Below are positions 50,434 through 58,530 of a stretch of 64,000 bases of DNA, piece by piece. Both the position numbers and the translations under genes were made by a program. The stretch is from the NCBI RefSeq assembly GCF_023715585.1, contig NZ_JAMBOK010000001.1, forward strand, positions 1,798,001-1,862,000, in the 5' to 3' direction. The first letter of the stretch is position 1; each line of letters starts with the position of its first letter. This stretch comes from Sporosarcina luteola. Its GTDB lineage: Bacteria > Bacillota > Bacilli > Bacillales_A > Planococcaceae. Below the pieces are notes generated by a model. It made no database searches and was not told the DNA's origin. It saw only the letters and a list, made by a program, of their open reading frames with translations.

Positions 50434-50990
50434 GTAAAAATGGTGCTGCGTAGTAATCCCGCAATCCGCTCTTCTGACAGCTCTTCGTCTTCATGGGTTT
50501 TCCCCCAATCGACGACAAGCGCCATATACGATTTGAACAGAAGGTAGGCAACAAGCTTGCTGTCGCAAGGCTTGAGTTCGCCTTTATCAATCGCCCGCTC
50601 AATTTTCGTTTTAATATAAGAGACGATTTCATTTTCAATTTCGGCGAGCACCTCAATGACTGCCGGTGTGCGCAGTTCTTTACCTTCATCGACCAATTTG
50701 GCGTATAATTGGTGCGTCTCCCGGAATTTCAGCATTTGCATAAGACGGGCATGGGCGTTCTGCTCAAAAGAAGCACCTTCCACTGTTGCCGCATCTGATG
50801 CAACACGCATCTCTTCGACCATCTGCAGGACGATTGCGTTAAACAGTTCTTCTTTGTTCGCGAAAAACGTATAAATCGTCCCTTTGCCGACATTCGCTAT
50901 TTTAGCGACTTGGTCCATCGTCGTCGCTTTATAGCCGAACAGCGAAAACGACTTGGCGGCCGCCTCTAGGATTTCTTGCCTGCGATCCAT
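50418..50990 (-). CDS. TetR/AcrR family repressor next to yhgE
   Basis: A 190-residue regulator. The N-terminal helix-turn-helix is typical of TetR (EILEAAAKSFSLFGYKATTM; VGKGTIYTFFANKEELF, residues 5-50) and the rest is a helical ligand-binding domain. I chose ATG 50990 after GAGGTGG; the longer frame is unsupported. It is transcribed ahead of yhgE on the same strand, with a terminator between. The pair of matching inverted repeats upstream of both genes supports autoregulation and control of yhgE. The inducer is unknown. Confidence 0.85.
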   Translation of the reverse strand: MDRRQEILEAAAKSFSLFGYKATTMDQVAKIANVGKGTIYTFFANKEELFNAIVLQMVEEMRVASDAATVEGASFEQNAHARLMQMLKFRETHQLYAKLVDEGKELRTPAVIEVLAEIENEIVSYIKTKIERAIDKGELKPCDSKLVAYLLFKSYMALVVDWGKTHEDEELSEERIAGLLRSTIFTSLLA

Positions 50991-51006
50991 TTCTCCACCT
51001 CGCTCT

Positions 51007-51033
51007 ATTGACCAGGAAACAATTATGGTCATT
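51007..51033. promoter_or_regulatory. Candidate TetR operator upstream of tetR
   Basis: ATTGACC and GGTCATT are separated by 13 bp, matching the site before yhgE. It lies just downstream of a TATAAT box (51040-51045, minus strand), so a bound repressor would cover the transcription start. Confidence 0.6.
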
Positions 51034-51086
51034 CAGTCATTATAATACTCCCTTGTTCAGCAGATTGCAATAAAAAATAGAAGTTA

Positions 51087-51368
51087 TCATAGTTTCACGA
51101 TAACTTCTGTGCCATCCTTCGCTTTGACATTCACTAACCCAAGTCCCCGATGATTTTTCAACTCAGCAACAATGCCTCTTAATTCCCTTTTATCTATCTG
51201 TGGAATTGTAAACACTTTTTCCTTGTCTTCAGATTGCTCTATTATCCATTTGTTAATGAGTTTTTGAAGGCGTTCAGAAGACAAGATCAGTATGCCGATC
51301 GACAGAAACACATAAGGGATCGGGACAAATAGCCGCACCTTACCTGATTTCACTTTGACGCGCATCAT
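51087..51368 (-). CDS. Small membrane-anchored protein in SHOCT operon
   Basis: A 93-residue protein with one hydrophobic segment (PYVFLSIGILIL, about 17-30) and a C-terminal soluble part (KRELRGIVAELKNHRGLGLV; AKDGTEVIVKL). The tail resembles the end of the preceding protein (SADGDTVSVFIE), suggesting a shared C-terminal beta module. It starts one base after the upstream stop, so the two are translationally coupled. The family is not recognised. Confidence 0.6.
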   Translation of the reverse strand: MMRVKVKSGKVRLFVPIPYVFLSIGILILSSERLQKLINKWIIEQSEDKEKVFTIPQIDKRELRGIVAELKNHRGLGLVNVKAKDGTEVIVKL

Positions 51369-51758
51369 TTATTCGATAAAAACGGAAACTGTATCGCCGT
51401 CTGCCGACTTGACGTCTACGATTTGTCCGTCCAGTTCATTATCTATCGCTTCAATAAGTACATCAATATCAATGTCTTTCACGTACTTTTCGGACTGGGG
51501 AATGTTCCCCGCAATGTTATGGCCCGCCTTCAGCAGAACTTTGATCAGCTTAATTGGCAGATTGACAGAAACATTGTCATTATCGGCCGACACGACTCTG
51601 ATTTTCAATGTCTTATCCGAATATGCAGTCGGCTTGGATGAAGGTCCACTCCCGGATTCCCTGTTTTTCAATACTGCGATAAGCTCTGACGCATTCTCCG
51701 CATCCACTTTCCCCTCTTGGACCATCGTCAACACTTTCTCAATTTCCGTTTTCATCAT
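51369..51758 (-). CDS. SHOCT-like domain protein (YvlB N-terminal type)
   Basis: A 129-residue soluble protein. The first 30 residues (EIEKVLTMVQEGKVDAENAS) form the SHOCT-like helical hairpin found at the start of YvlB/LiaX-type proteins. The C-terminal 85 residues alternate beta strands (LKIRVVSADNDNVSVNLP; DIDVLIEAIDNELDGQIVDV). GGGGG precedes the double ATG. It lies in an operon with the DUF2089 protein gene upstream, the same neighbourhood type as yvlAB, which suggests an envelope-stress link. The function is unknown. Confidence 0.65.
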   Translation of the reverse strand: MMKTEIEKVLTMVQEGKVDAENASELIAVLKNRESGSGPSSKPTAYSDKTLKIRVVSADNDNVSVNLPIKLIKVLLKAGHNIAGNIPQSEKYVKDIDIDVLIEAIDNELDGQIVDVKSADGDTVSVFIE

Positions 51759-51767
51759 GAATTCCCC

Positions 51768-51827
51768 CTATTCATCTTTTAACAGTTTTATTGCTTCTTC
51801 CGGAGTAATTTCTCCGCTTTCCAGCAT
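51768..51827 (-). other. Nineteen-codon SHOCT-like mini-ORF, probable gene remnant
   Basis: Between the DUF2089 and SHOCT genes, MLESGEITPEEAIKLLKDE is encoded from ATG 51827. It matches the hairpin motif of SHOCT-like domains. The frame upstream (KKVVA) also fits the motif but begins with a TAG, so this looks like the end of a lost or truncated paralogue. It has no own ribosome site. Confidence 0.35.
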
Positions 51828-51832
51828 AGCGA

Positions 51833-52132
51833 CTACTTTCTTCTATCCACCTCGTTCTTCTTTTTTATCTCATATCCGAGCGAACTGACAACTTCATTCA
51901 GTTTACCTCGGACAGTCGGATACGAAATTCCAAGTTCCTTTTCAACTTCTTTAATATTCCCCCTGCACGCCAAAAACACTTCGACAAAATGGAGCTGTTC
52001 CCCCGACAACGCTGCCAACTTGGACAGCTCAAACTCATTTTCGATGGACGTATGGCATCGGGTGCAATGTAGCTTGGTGACTTTCAGCGTTTCACTGCAG
52101 ACAGGGCAATGACTAATAACCGGATATGCCAT
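51833..52132 (-). CDS. DUF2089 domain protein (zinc ribbon plus helix-turn-helix)
   Basis: A 99-residue protein. The N-terminal zinc ribbon CPVCSETLKVTKLHCTRC (residues 9-26) is followed by a helix-turn-helix-like domain (LACRGNIKEVEKELGISYPT) that matches DUF2089 putative regulators. I chose ATG 52132, where homology begins; the ribosome site AGGGG is a little far. It is the first gene of the operon with the SHOCT-like genes, so it may control them. Confidence 0.75.
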   Translation of the reverse strand: MAYPVISHCPVCSETLKVTKLHCTRCHTSIENEFELSKLAALSGEQLHFVEVFLACRGNIKEVEKELGISYPTVRGKLNEVVSSLGYEIKKKNEVDRRK

Positions 52133-52274
52133 AATTATCTGAATTCCCCTTTCATTGCATCCATCATATCCCATTCTTTTTGAAATAGCAAGCGTGATAT
52201 TAATTATTTTAATCCAGTTATCAATAATCTTAATTAACAGGTTTAATTTCATTATCATTTTCAATGAGTAAATA

Positions 52275-52312
52275 AAAAAGGTAAAGGAGATTTTTCACCC
52301 CTTCACCTTTTT
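52275..52312 (-). terminator. Terminator of the ABC-F gene
   Basis: AAAAAGGT plus AAAGG pair with CCTTC plus ACCTTTTT with one bulge, between genes on the same strand. It lies 23 bp after the ABC-F stop. Confidence 0.65.
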
Positions 52313-52334
52313 GTGTAAGTAGAGAATTTATTTT

Positions 52335-54194
52335 TCACTCGTTTTCAATCAACCATTGCTCATAGTAGGCATCCAGTTTTTCCTGAAGTGATTTAATCTT
52401 CTCTACCCTTGATTCGTAATCGTTCGGGACAGCTTCACTCGATAATTTCTTTTCCAACCGCTCAATTTGGATTTCCAGAGCAGCAATTTCTTCTTCCATA
52501 CTCGTTTCCCTATGAAGTTTTGGCTGTTTGTCGACAGGCATCTTCTTCGGAGGTTCGGCGACTTCCGATTGCTCCATTTCGTTCCATTTCTGCCTCGCCC
52601 AGTCGAAAGGGCCTTCGAACATCGTCATTTTGCCTTCTTCCAGCCATGCTGTGCGGGAAAATAATTTATTCAAGAAGTAACGGTCATGCGAAACGGCGAG
52701 GAGCGTTCCCGGAAAATCCTCCAATGCGTCTTCCAGCACTTCACGTGATTCGATATCCAAATGGTTTGTCGGTTCATCTAGCACTAAAAAGTTCACGTCC
52801 TGATGCATCAGTTGAGCGAGCCGCAATCGCGTACGCTCGCCGCCGCTCAAATCACCGATCCGCTTAAACACATCCGGTCCGTAAAACATGAACTTCGCGA
52901 GTATATGCCTCGCTTCGCCTTCCTCCACGCCGACCTCTTTCCGGAATACGTCAAGCATGCGGGCTTTCGGATCCTCAATAGCAAAATGCTGCGAGAGGAA
53001 GCCTACCTTCACATTGCTTCCCAGTTTGCATACGCCTGCGTCAGGGGCAAGCTCGCCGAGAAGCATCTTCAGAACAGTCGATTTTCCGCTTCCATTCCGT
53101 CCGACAATCGCAGCACGGTCTTTCCAATAGACTTGCAGACTCGCCTTCCGCAACAATTCGTTTGCACCGAATGATTTCACTGCTTCTTGCAAGATGACGA
53201 CTTCCTTGCCGCTTCTCGGCGCCGCCTCAAAGGACAATGCCATTTTCCGGGGATCGATCAAAGGCTTCCGCAATTTCTCCATCCGTTCCAGCGCCCGCTC
53301 CATATTCCTTGCTTGCCGGTGCAACCCCGCATTGGGAGGATTCGCCTCATTCGCCCATATCCGAAGCCGCTTGATCGCTTCTTTCATCTTCTTGATCTTC
53401 TTTTGCTGTTCCTCATAGTCTTGGAATTCGCGTAGAAGACGCTCTTCCTTTTCTTGGACGAATGAACTGTAATTGCCGTAGTACAGATACAGCTCCCCAT
53501 CTTCAAGATCCGCTATCTTTTTCACGACGTTATCGAGGAAGTAGCGGTCATGTGAAACGATGACAACCGTCCCCGTGTAGTCCGTCAAGTACGCTTCCAG
53601 CCATTCGACCGCGAATAAATCCAAATGGTTCGTCGGTTCGTCTAAGAGAAGTAAATCCGGTTGGGTAAGCAGGAGTTTGCCTAACATGATTTTCGTCTGT
53701 TCCCCGCCGCTCATCTGACTGAATTCCTGCTCGACAAATGCTCGTAATTGAAGACCGTTGATGATCTTTTCAATTTCCGAATCTATCGCGTATCCATCAC
53801 GCCTGACAAATTCATCCTGCAATTGGCCGTATCGAAGAAGCAGACGCTCCATGTCCACCGTATCTGGATTCGATAATTCCATTTCCAGTTCAGACATTTG
53901 CCGTTGAAGGGACTTCAGTTCCTCAAACGCACTTTGGAGCACATCGTAACCAGTCATCGGTTTGTCGAATGAAGGGATTTGTGATAAATAACCGATTTTA
54001 GCTCCCTTTTTGAAATGGATGCGTCCAACATCCGGTTGTTCGACAGCTGCAATGAGCTTGAATAACGTCGTTTTCCCGCTTCCGTTCCGTCCGACGACTC
54101 CTAGCTTGTCACCTGTCTTGATTTCCATTGAAAGATTTTCAAAAATGGTGTTGCCACCTAACATTTTGCTTACTTGTTGTATTGTACAGATCAT
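52335..54194 (-). CDS. ABC-F family ribosomal protection-like ATPase
   Basis: A 619-residue soluble protein with two ATPase domains and no membrane part. The first has Walker A GRNGSGKTT, signature MSGGEQTKI and Walker B LLLDEPTNHLD; the second has GRNGSGKST, LSGGERTRL and VLDEPTNHLD. A long interdomain linker (about 240-310, EEQQKKIKKMKEAIKRL) and a C-terminal coiled coil (about 555-615) are present. These traits fit ABC-F proteins that act on the ribosome, many giving resistance to lincosamides, streptogramins or pleuromutilins. A leader peptide and attenuator upstream strengthen the antibiotic-response reading. Confidence 0.85.
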   Translation of the reverse strand: MICTIQQVSKMLGGNTIFENLSMEIKTGDKLGVVGRNGSGKTTLFKLIAAVEQPDVGRIHFKKGAKIGYLSQIPSFDKPMTGYDVLQSAFEELKSLQRQMSELEMELSNPDTVDMERLLLRYGQLQDEFVRRDGYAIDSEIEKIINGLQLRAFVEQEFSQMSGGEQTKIMLGKLLLTQPDLLLLDEPTNHLDLFAVEWLEAYLTDYTGTVVIVSHDRYFLDNVVKKIADLEDGELYLYYGNYSSFVQEKEERLLREFQDYEEQQKKIKKMKEAIKRLRIWANEANPPNAGLHRQARNMERALERMEKLRKPLIDPRKMALSFEAAPRSGKEVVILQEAVKSFGANELLRKASLQVYWKDRAAIVGRNGSGKSTVLKMLLGELAPDAGVCKLGSNVKVGFLSQHFAIEDPKARMLDVFRKEVGVEEGEARHILAKFMFYGPDVFKRIGDLSGGERTRLRLAQLMHQDVNFLVLDEPTNHLDIESREVLEDALEDFPGTLLAVSHDRYFLNKLFSRTAWLEEGKMTMFEGPFDWARQKWNEMEQSEVAEPPKKMPVDKQPKLHRETSMEEEIAALEIQIERLEKKLSSEAVPNDYESRVEKIKSLQEKLDAYYEQWLIENE

Positions 54195-54239
54195 TATTTT
54201 CCGCTTCCTTCCATCCTGTTTTCACAGCTAGAAGCGCAC

Positions 54240-54267
54240 AAAAAAAAGACTGCGTTTAAGCAGTCTT
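54240..54267 (-). terminator. Attenuator terminator in the ABC-F leader
   Basis: On the minus strand AAGACTGC and GCAGTCTT pair around TTAAAC and are followed by eight T. It lies between the leader peptide stop and the ABC-F start. A segment GTTTAGCA just upstream (54296-54303) can pair with TGCTTAAAC (one bulge) and might compete with it. Confidence 0.75.
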
Positions 54268-54313
54268 CCCCCTAAAAATATTGCAAGGAATGATGTGCTA
54301 AACAGCTGTGTGA

Positions 54314-54436
54314 TTACTGAAATTGTCTAAAAAAGGGCATACGTATCCCGTTGAGCGCAATTTCATGAGTAATCGCACATGAAGTGGCTAAATATTCCAA
54401 TAGACTTACACGTGCATACACAGTGTCCAACATCAT
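54314..54436 (-). CDS. Leader peptide (uORF) of the ABC-F gene
   Basis: A 40-codon frame (MMLDTVYARVSLLEYLATSC, then AITHEIALNGIRMPFFRQFQ) beginning at a double ATG with a strong GGAGGTGAGG site. A promoter lies about 30 bp upstream, and an intrinsic terminator stands between its stop and the ABC-F start. Antibiotic-responsive ABC-F and rRNA methylase genes commonly carry such leader peptides, where stalled ribosomes prevent terminator formation. The specific drug cannot be read from the sequence. Confidence 0.65.
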   Translation of the reverse strand: MMLDTVYARVSLLEYLATSCAITHEIALNGIRMPFFRQFQ

Positions 54437-54467
54437 TCCTCACCTCCGTCCGATTAATAGTAAGAAT

Positions 54468-54496
54468 AGTTTAGCACGACTCATTCGTTTTCACAA
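54468..54496 (-). promoter_or_regulatory. Promoter of the ABC-F leader
   Basis: On the minus strand TTGTGA and TAAACT are separated by 17 bp, upstream of the leader ribosome site. Confidence 0.55.
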
Positions 54497-54510
54497 TTGA
54501 TTTTTTCTTT

Positions 54511-55758
54511 TTACATTTCCGGATTTGCGACAAAGCCCACGAAGAAGACAACCCCAGTTTTATCATGCGTAATCGCAATGAAAAACGGGCGGTTCACATC
54601 CATGACGAAAGGTTCGTCTGGCGGTGCAGAAGTGGGCTCCATTAGCACGCCTGTCACTGCAGCAGCTTTCGTTCCTTCTTCATTCACATCAATGTACGTC
54701 TTTTGCTTTACTTGGCTAATGAGTAGCGAGGCATCGCCTTCAACCATTTTGCTGAAATCAGCCATGTCCGTAAATGCACTTGCCATGCCGAGGGCTTCCA
54801 GCGCTTCATTCAGCTCTGTTTCATATGACAATTTGAACTTCGGCAAAAGGATTGTTCCTCTCATGCTTTTCATTTCTGATTGGATTTCTTCCCATTTTTC
54901 ACTGGATAAAGTGCTTTGAAATTCCTCTAGACCAACGACTTCATTCGGCAGGACGACTGTCATGCTCATTTCACCATCCGCATATGGAAGTTGAATTGCC
55001 TGGTATTCACTGTTCGCCATGTAAAATAACTTTTTCTGCAACTTCATGAATGGCACTTCTTTTTCGGTTCCGTTCATCAAATGGAAGTCTCGATTTTCTG
55101 TATCTTTCTTATCAAAAGGGAATGTCCAATCACCTTTGAAATAAATAGCATTCAGCAGCATGGCTACAAGATCTTCGTCCAATGGTCCATCTACCATTTT
55201 GTCGATCTTGCCATTTGTCGCCTTTTCAACCCAGTCATTGATGCGTTTGGGCGAATTGTTGCTAGTGATGTCGATTTCCTCGATTTTTGCATTGAAATAA
55301 TCCTTTGTCAGCTTGGCAAATTCGTCTTGGAACGTGTATTGATCGTTTAGCCATATGGAGTTTGCGACTTGAAGTTGAATGGCGTCGTTGTCTTTATTCA
55401 ACATCGTCATGAGGGACGCGTTCGCTTTATTCAAATTCATCGGATCTATCCCTTCCGCTTGCAAGGCTTTCGCGATTTCTTCCTTCGTCACCCCATCCGC
55501 TCCGTTATACACCATTGCCAAAGCCATCAAAAGACTCGTCGGGGAAATGAAAAGATTCCCGTCTTCATCCGTTTCAATTTCATTTAGTAATTTAAATCCC
55601 AATTCATTGTTCGGTTCAACAATTGTTTTATAATCCATCTTTCCGAATTCAACTCCTTCGGCAATTTGAAGACTGCCTTGATCGGAACTTGTTCCACAGC
55701 CCGTCACAGGCAGCAGGAGGCTCATTCCAATGAGAGAGGCAACAATTTTTCGTTTCAT
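54511..55758 (-). CDS. Serpin family lipoprotein
   Basis: A 415-residue serpin with a lipoprotein signal: KRKIVASLIGMSLLLPVTGC, with Cys near 21. The serpin fold motifs are present (NLFISPTSLLMALAMVYNGA; VANSIWLNDQYTF; LLNAIYFKGDWTFPF). The reactive loop has the inhibitory hinge EEGTKAAAVTG (small residues from P14 to P9), so a true protease inhibitor is plausible; counting gives P1-P1' near Thr-Ser in LMEPTSAPP. NRPFFIAI and GFVANPEM end the protein. ATG 55758 follows AAAGGA; the longer frame is unsupported. Serpins are uncommon in bacteria, and a cell-surface location would shield against external proteases. Confidence 0.85.
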   Translation of the reverse strand: MKRKIVASLIGMSLLLPVTGCGTSSDQGSLQIAEGVEFGKMDYKTIVEPNNELGFKLLNEIETDEDGNLFISPTSLLMALAMVYNGADGVTKEEIAKALQAEGIDPMNLNKANASLMTMLNKDNDAIQLQVANSIWLNDQYTFQDEFAKLTKDYFNAKIEEIDITSNNSPKRINDWVEKATNGKIDKMVDGPLDEDLVAMLLNAIYFKGDWTFPFDKKDTENRDFHLMNGTEKEVPFMKLQKKLFYMANSEYQAIQLPYADGEMSMTVVLPNEVVGLEEFQSTLSSEKWEEIQSEMKSMRGTILLPKFKLSYETELNEALEALGMASAFTDMADFSKMVEGDASLLISQVKQKTYIDVNEEGTKAAAVTGVLMEPTSAPPDEPFVMDVNRPFFIAITHDKTGVVFFVGFVANPEM

Positions 55759-55816
55759 GATGATCACCATCCTTTGTTCATTAGACATTACGGGATTGGA
55801 AAAAGTTACAACCGAA

Positions 55817-55898
55817 GTTCTGCACGAGTTTCGTGGTGGTTTGCGCGAGTTCGAGTAAGTTATGCTCGAGTTTGCATTAGTTATGCTCATTTTGTGAT
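55817..55898. repeat. Array F1: about four diverged 20-21 bp units
   Basis: Four imperfect units start near AGTTCTGCACGAG, GGTTTGCGCGAG, AGTTATGCTCGAG and AGTTATGCTCATT, about 20-21 bp apart. They sit next to array F2, in the serpin upstream region, and are more diverged than the other arrays. Confidence 0.5.
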
Positions 55899-55949
55899 CT
55901 TTGGCCTTCTCCACTCTATAAAAGTTCGTTTATTAAACCTGAGGAGTAA

Positions 55950-56063
55950 TCATAAATCACACCGAACCGCTCATAAAAACCGATATGTGATCATAAATCA
56001 CAATAACCGCTCATAAATCCCGATAAGTGATCATAAATCCCACCAACCGCTCATAAACAGCGG
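55950..56063. repeat. Tandem array F2: six units, 20-bp period, TCATAAA core
   Basis: Units begin with TCATAAA at 55950, 55971, 55991, 56011, 56031 and 56051, so the period is 20 (first unit 21). Two tail types alternate, ending ACCGC and GTGA, giving a 40-bp dimer. The array ends 14 bp before the terminator of the acyl-CoA dehydrogenase gene, on that terminator's exit side. Confidence 0.85.
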
Positions 56064-56074
56064 ATTTCCCATTC

Positions 56075-56109
56075 AAAAACGCCAAAAGCTCAGAAGCTTG
56101 TGGCGTTTT
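56075..56109 (-). terminator. Terminator of the lysine catabolic operon
   Basis: AACGCCA plus AAGCT pair with AGCTT plus TGGCGTT, flanked by A5 and T4. It lies 12 bp after the acyl-CoA dehydrogenase stop. Confidence 0.8.
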
Positions 56110-56120
56110 CTATCACTTAT

Positions 56121-57311
56121 TCACTCAAACGGCCATTCCGGCAGCATATTGCTCAATTTCTTGTCTTCTCGATAGCCCAATACATATTCCGCCTGCATAA
56201 TCGTATGGATTTCGCGCGTCCCTTCGTAGATGACCGGTGCTTTCGAGTTGCGCAGGAAGCGGGCGACCGGGTATTCATCTGAATAGCCGTAGGCGCCGTG
56301 GATTTGGAAGGCGTCGTCTGCGGCTTTATTGGCGAAATCGCATGCTTGCCACTTCGCAAGAGATGTCTCGCGTGTGTTGCGCAATCCTTTATTTTTCAAT
56401 TCACCTGCACGGTAGACAAGGAGGCGGCTCATTTGGTAGCCTGCTTCCATATTGGCGAGCATTTGTTGGACGAGCTGGTGCTTGCCGATCGGTTTGCCGA
56501 ATGTTTCACGCTCGTGGCAATATTTCACGCTTTCCTCGATGCAGCCCATGATCAAACCGACTGCGCCTGCCGCCACCGTGAAGCGTCCATTATCGAGTGC
56601 GGACATCGCAATTTTAAATCCTTCGCCTTCTTCACCTAACAAGTTCGCAGCTGGGATGCGCATGTCTTCGAAGAACAATTCTCCCGTATTTCCTGCCCGG
56701 ATGCCGTATTTACCTTTAATCGCCTTCGATGAAAAGCCCGGCGTCGTTCGCTCGACGATGAATGCGCTAATGCCATGATGTTTCTTCGACTTATCCGTGT
56801 AAGCGAAAACAAGGAAATGATCCGCGACATCACATAAAGAAATCCAAGTCTTTTGCCCGTTGATGACATATTCATCCCCATCGCGCACCGCAGTTGTTGC
56901 CATAGCTGCAACATCCGAGCCAGCTCCTGGTTCCGTCAGTCCGAATGCGCCGATTTTCTCGCCCTTCGCCTGCGGGATCAGAAATTTGCGCTTCTGCTCT
57001 TCCGTTCCCCATTGCATAAGCGTCATGGAATTCAGGCCGATATGGACGGAAACCGCTGTCCGGAACGCTGTATCTCCGCGCTCCAACTCTTCACATAAAA
57101 TAGCGAGCGAATTATAGTCCATTCCGCTCCCGCCATATTGTTCGGGAACACATACGCCCATGAATCCTAAGTCGGCGAGCTTCTTCCAAATGGCCGGATC
57201 GAATCCGCCCTCCGCATCCCATCGCTGGATATGCGGCATGATCTCTTCATCTACGAATTGACGCACCGTCTTACGCAGCATTTGCTGTTCTTCTGTAAAC
57301 CCAAAATCCAA
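56121..57311 (-). CDS. Acyl-CoA dehydrogenase, possibly glutaryl-CoA type
   Basis: A 396-residue FAD enzyme. The N-terminal helical domain (FGFTEEQQMLRKTVRQFVDE), the middle beta domain (FGLTEPGAGSDVAAM; INGQKTWIS) and the C-terminal domain (RETFGKPIGKHQLVQ; QIHGAYGYSDEYP) are all present. The catalytic glutamate region is PVIYEGTREIHTI near 370. As the last gene of an operon with lysine dehydrogenase and a semialdehyde dehydrogenase, it may oxidise glutaryl-CoA, the later intermediate of lysine degradation; that is inference. I took TTG 57311, nine bases after AAGGGG, rather than TTG 57320, which is too close. Confidence 0.8.
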   Translation of the reverse strand: MDFGFTEEQQMLRKTVRQFVDEEIMPHIQRWDAEGGFDPAIWKKLADLGFMGVCVPEQYGGSGMDYNSLAILCEELERGDTAFRTAVSVHIGLNSMTLMQWGTEEQKRKFLIPQAKGEKIGAFGLTEPGAGSDVAAMATTAVRDGDEYVINGQKTWISLCDVADHFLVFAYTDKSKKHHGISAFIVERTTPGFSSKAIKGKYGIRAGNTGELFFEDMRIPAANLLGEEGEGFKIAMSALDNGRFTVAAGAVGLIMGCIEESVKYCHERETFGKPIGKHQLVQQMLANMEAGYQMSRLLVYRAGELKNKGLRNTRETSLAKWQACDFANKAADDAFQIHGAYGYSDEYPVARFLRNSKAPVIYEGTREIHTIMQAEYVLGYREDKKLSNMLPEWPFE

Positions 57312-57339
57312 TTCCCACAACCCCTTCCCCGCTTATCAT

Positions 57340-58506
57340 TTACACATGCGCCTCTTGCGTTCTTACCGTTTCCTCAATGACAACACCGCGTTTTTTCATT
57401 TCTTCAATGTATTCAGCGCCCGGAACAATATTTTCCGGCGGATGGACGCCGCGTTTCGTGATCGTCCCGTTTCCGATCATTTGTGCAACAATTGAAATCG
57501 TGTTTGCCGTCGCACGGGCCATCGCCGTTTCATTCACCGTCAAATCCTTTTTCGTCACCAGGTTGTATTCATACGTTGCCGGCATCCCGTGCGCCTCTCC
57601 GCTCACGATCACACGAAGAAGGACGGCATCGGATTTATCGCCCAATCGTAATTGCGGTGAAAGCTGTTCACGCATGACATCGCGGACTTTAACTCGCTTA
57701 TCCCCGACATTCACTTCGTTGTCGCGTGACAATAAACCAAGGTCGACAAGCAATTGGAACTTCTCGGCATGCCCTTTATACCGGATCGTCTTATATTCAA
57801 GCGTCTGTACATCCGGGAACGTTTTCGTCAACGTCGATGTGCCTCCGGATGTGTGAAACGCCTCCAACTCACCGAATTCATCGAAATGGATTGTTTCCAC
57901 TTCGGATAATGAAGGGACTTCAAGGAGCTGCCCATTGCGGATGACGTGGGACGGGTCCGTATAATGATCGAAAACGCCTTCGAGCGAAAACACGACATTG
58001 TAATTAAGCGGTGGCTCCGGCTTTACTGGGATCCCCCCTACATAAAGCCTGATGCTTTCAACTTTGTCGAGCTTGCCCGCGCCGTAGCCCGTCAAGATGT
58101 TGATCATTCCTGGTGCCACCCCTAGATCAGGAATGATCGTAACCCCTTTCCCAGCCGCTTTTTGCGCCAATCCAAGCACAGCATCCGTCGCACCGCCGAT
58201 ATGTCCGCCGAGATCGATGGAATGAACACCGATTTCCACTGCGGTCCGCGCGACCTTCTCATTGAACGTGTAGAACAGCGCATTGATGACGACATCCCCA
58301 AGCGCCATCACTTCCTGCAATTGAAGATCATTTGTCGCATCGAGCTGCAAAAGGTCCAGCTTGTCGGACAGTAACTGCTCCGCGAAATCTTCTGCCTGCT
58401 TCAAATTCAGGTCGGCCAAATACACTTTTGTCACGTCGTTGCTTTTTACAAGATCGCGCACTGCTTCTTTCCCCATTAAGCCTGCGCCTAATACAACCAC
58501 TTTCAT
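57340..58506 (-). CDS. L-lysine 6-dehydrogenase-like (saccharopine dehydrogenase family)
   Basis: A 388-residue protein with an N-terminal Rossmann domain ([20 protein letters not shown]) and the saccharopine-dehydrogenase-like fold ([20 protein letters not shown]). Length and sequence resemble lysine 6-dehydrogenase of Geobacillus stearothermophilus, which oxidatively deaminates the epsilon-amino group of lysine to give allysine. AAGGGG precedes ATG 58506. It lies between a semialdehyde dehydrogenase gene (24-bp gap) and an acyl-CoA dehydrogenase gene (28-bp gap), forming an operon. The order matches allysine production and its oxidation to aminoadipate. Confidence 0.75.
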   Translation of the reverse strand: MKVVVLGAGLMGKEAVRDLVKSNDVTKVYLADLNLKQAEDFAEQLLSDKLDLLQLDATNDLQLQEVMALGDVVINALFYTFNEKVARTAVEIGVHSIDLGGHIGGATDAVLGLAQKAAGKGVTIIPDLGVAPGMINILTGYGAGKLDKVESIRLYVGGIPVKPEPPLNYNVVFSLEGVFDHYTDPSHVIRNGQLLEVPSLSEVETIHFDEFGELEAFHTSGGTSTLTKTFPDVQTLEYKTIRYKGHAEKFQLLVDLGLLSRDNEVNVGDKRVKVRDVMREQLSPQLRLGDKSDAVLLRVIVSGEAHGMPATYEYNLVTKKDLTVNETAMARATANTISIVAQMIGNGTITKRGVHPPENIVPGAEYIEEMKKRGVVIEETVRTQEAHV

Positions 58507-58530
58507 GTGAACATCCCCTTTTATTCCGAA

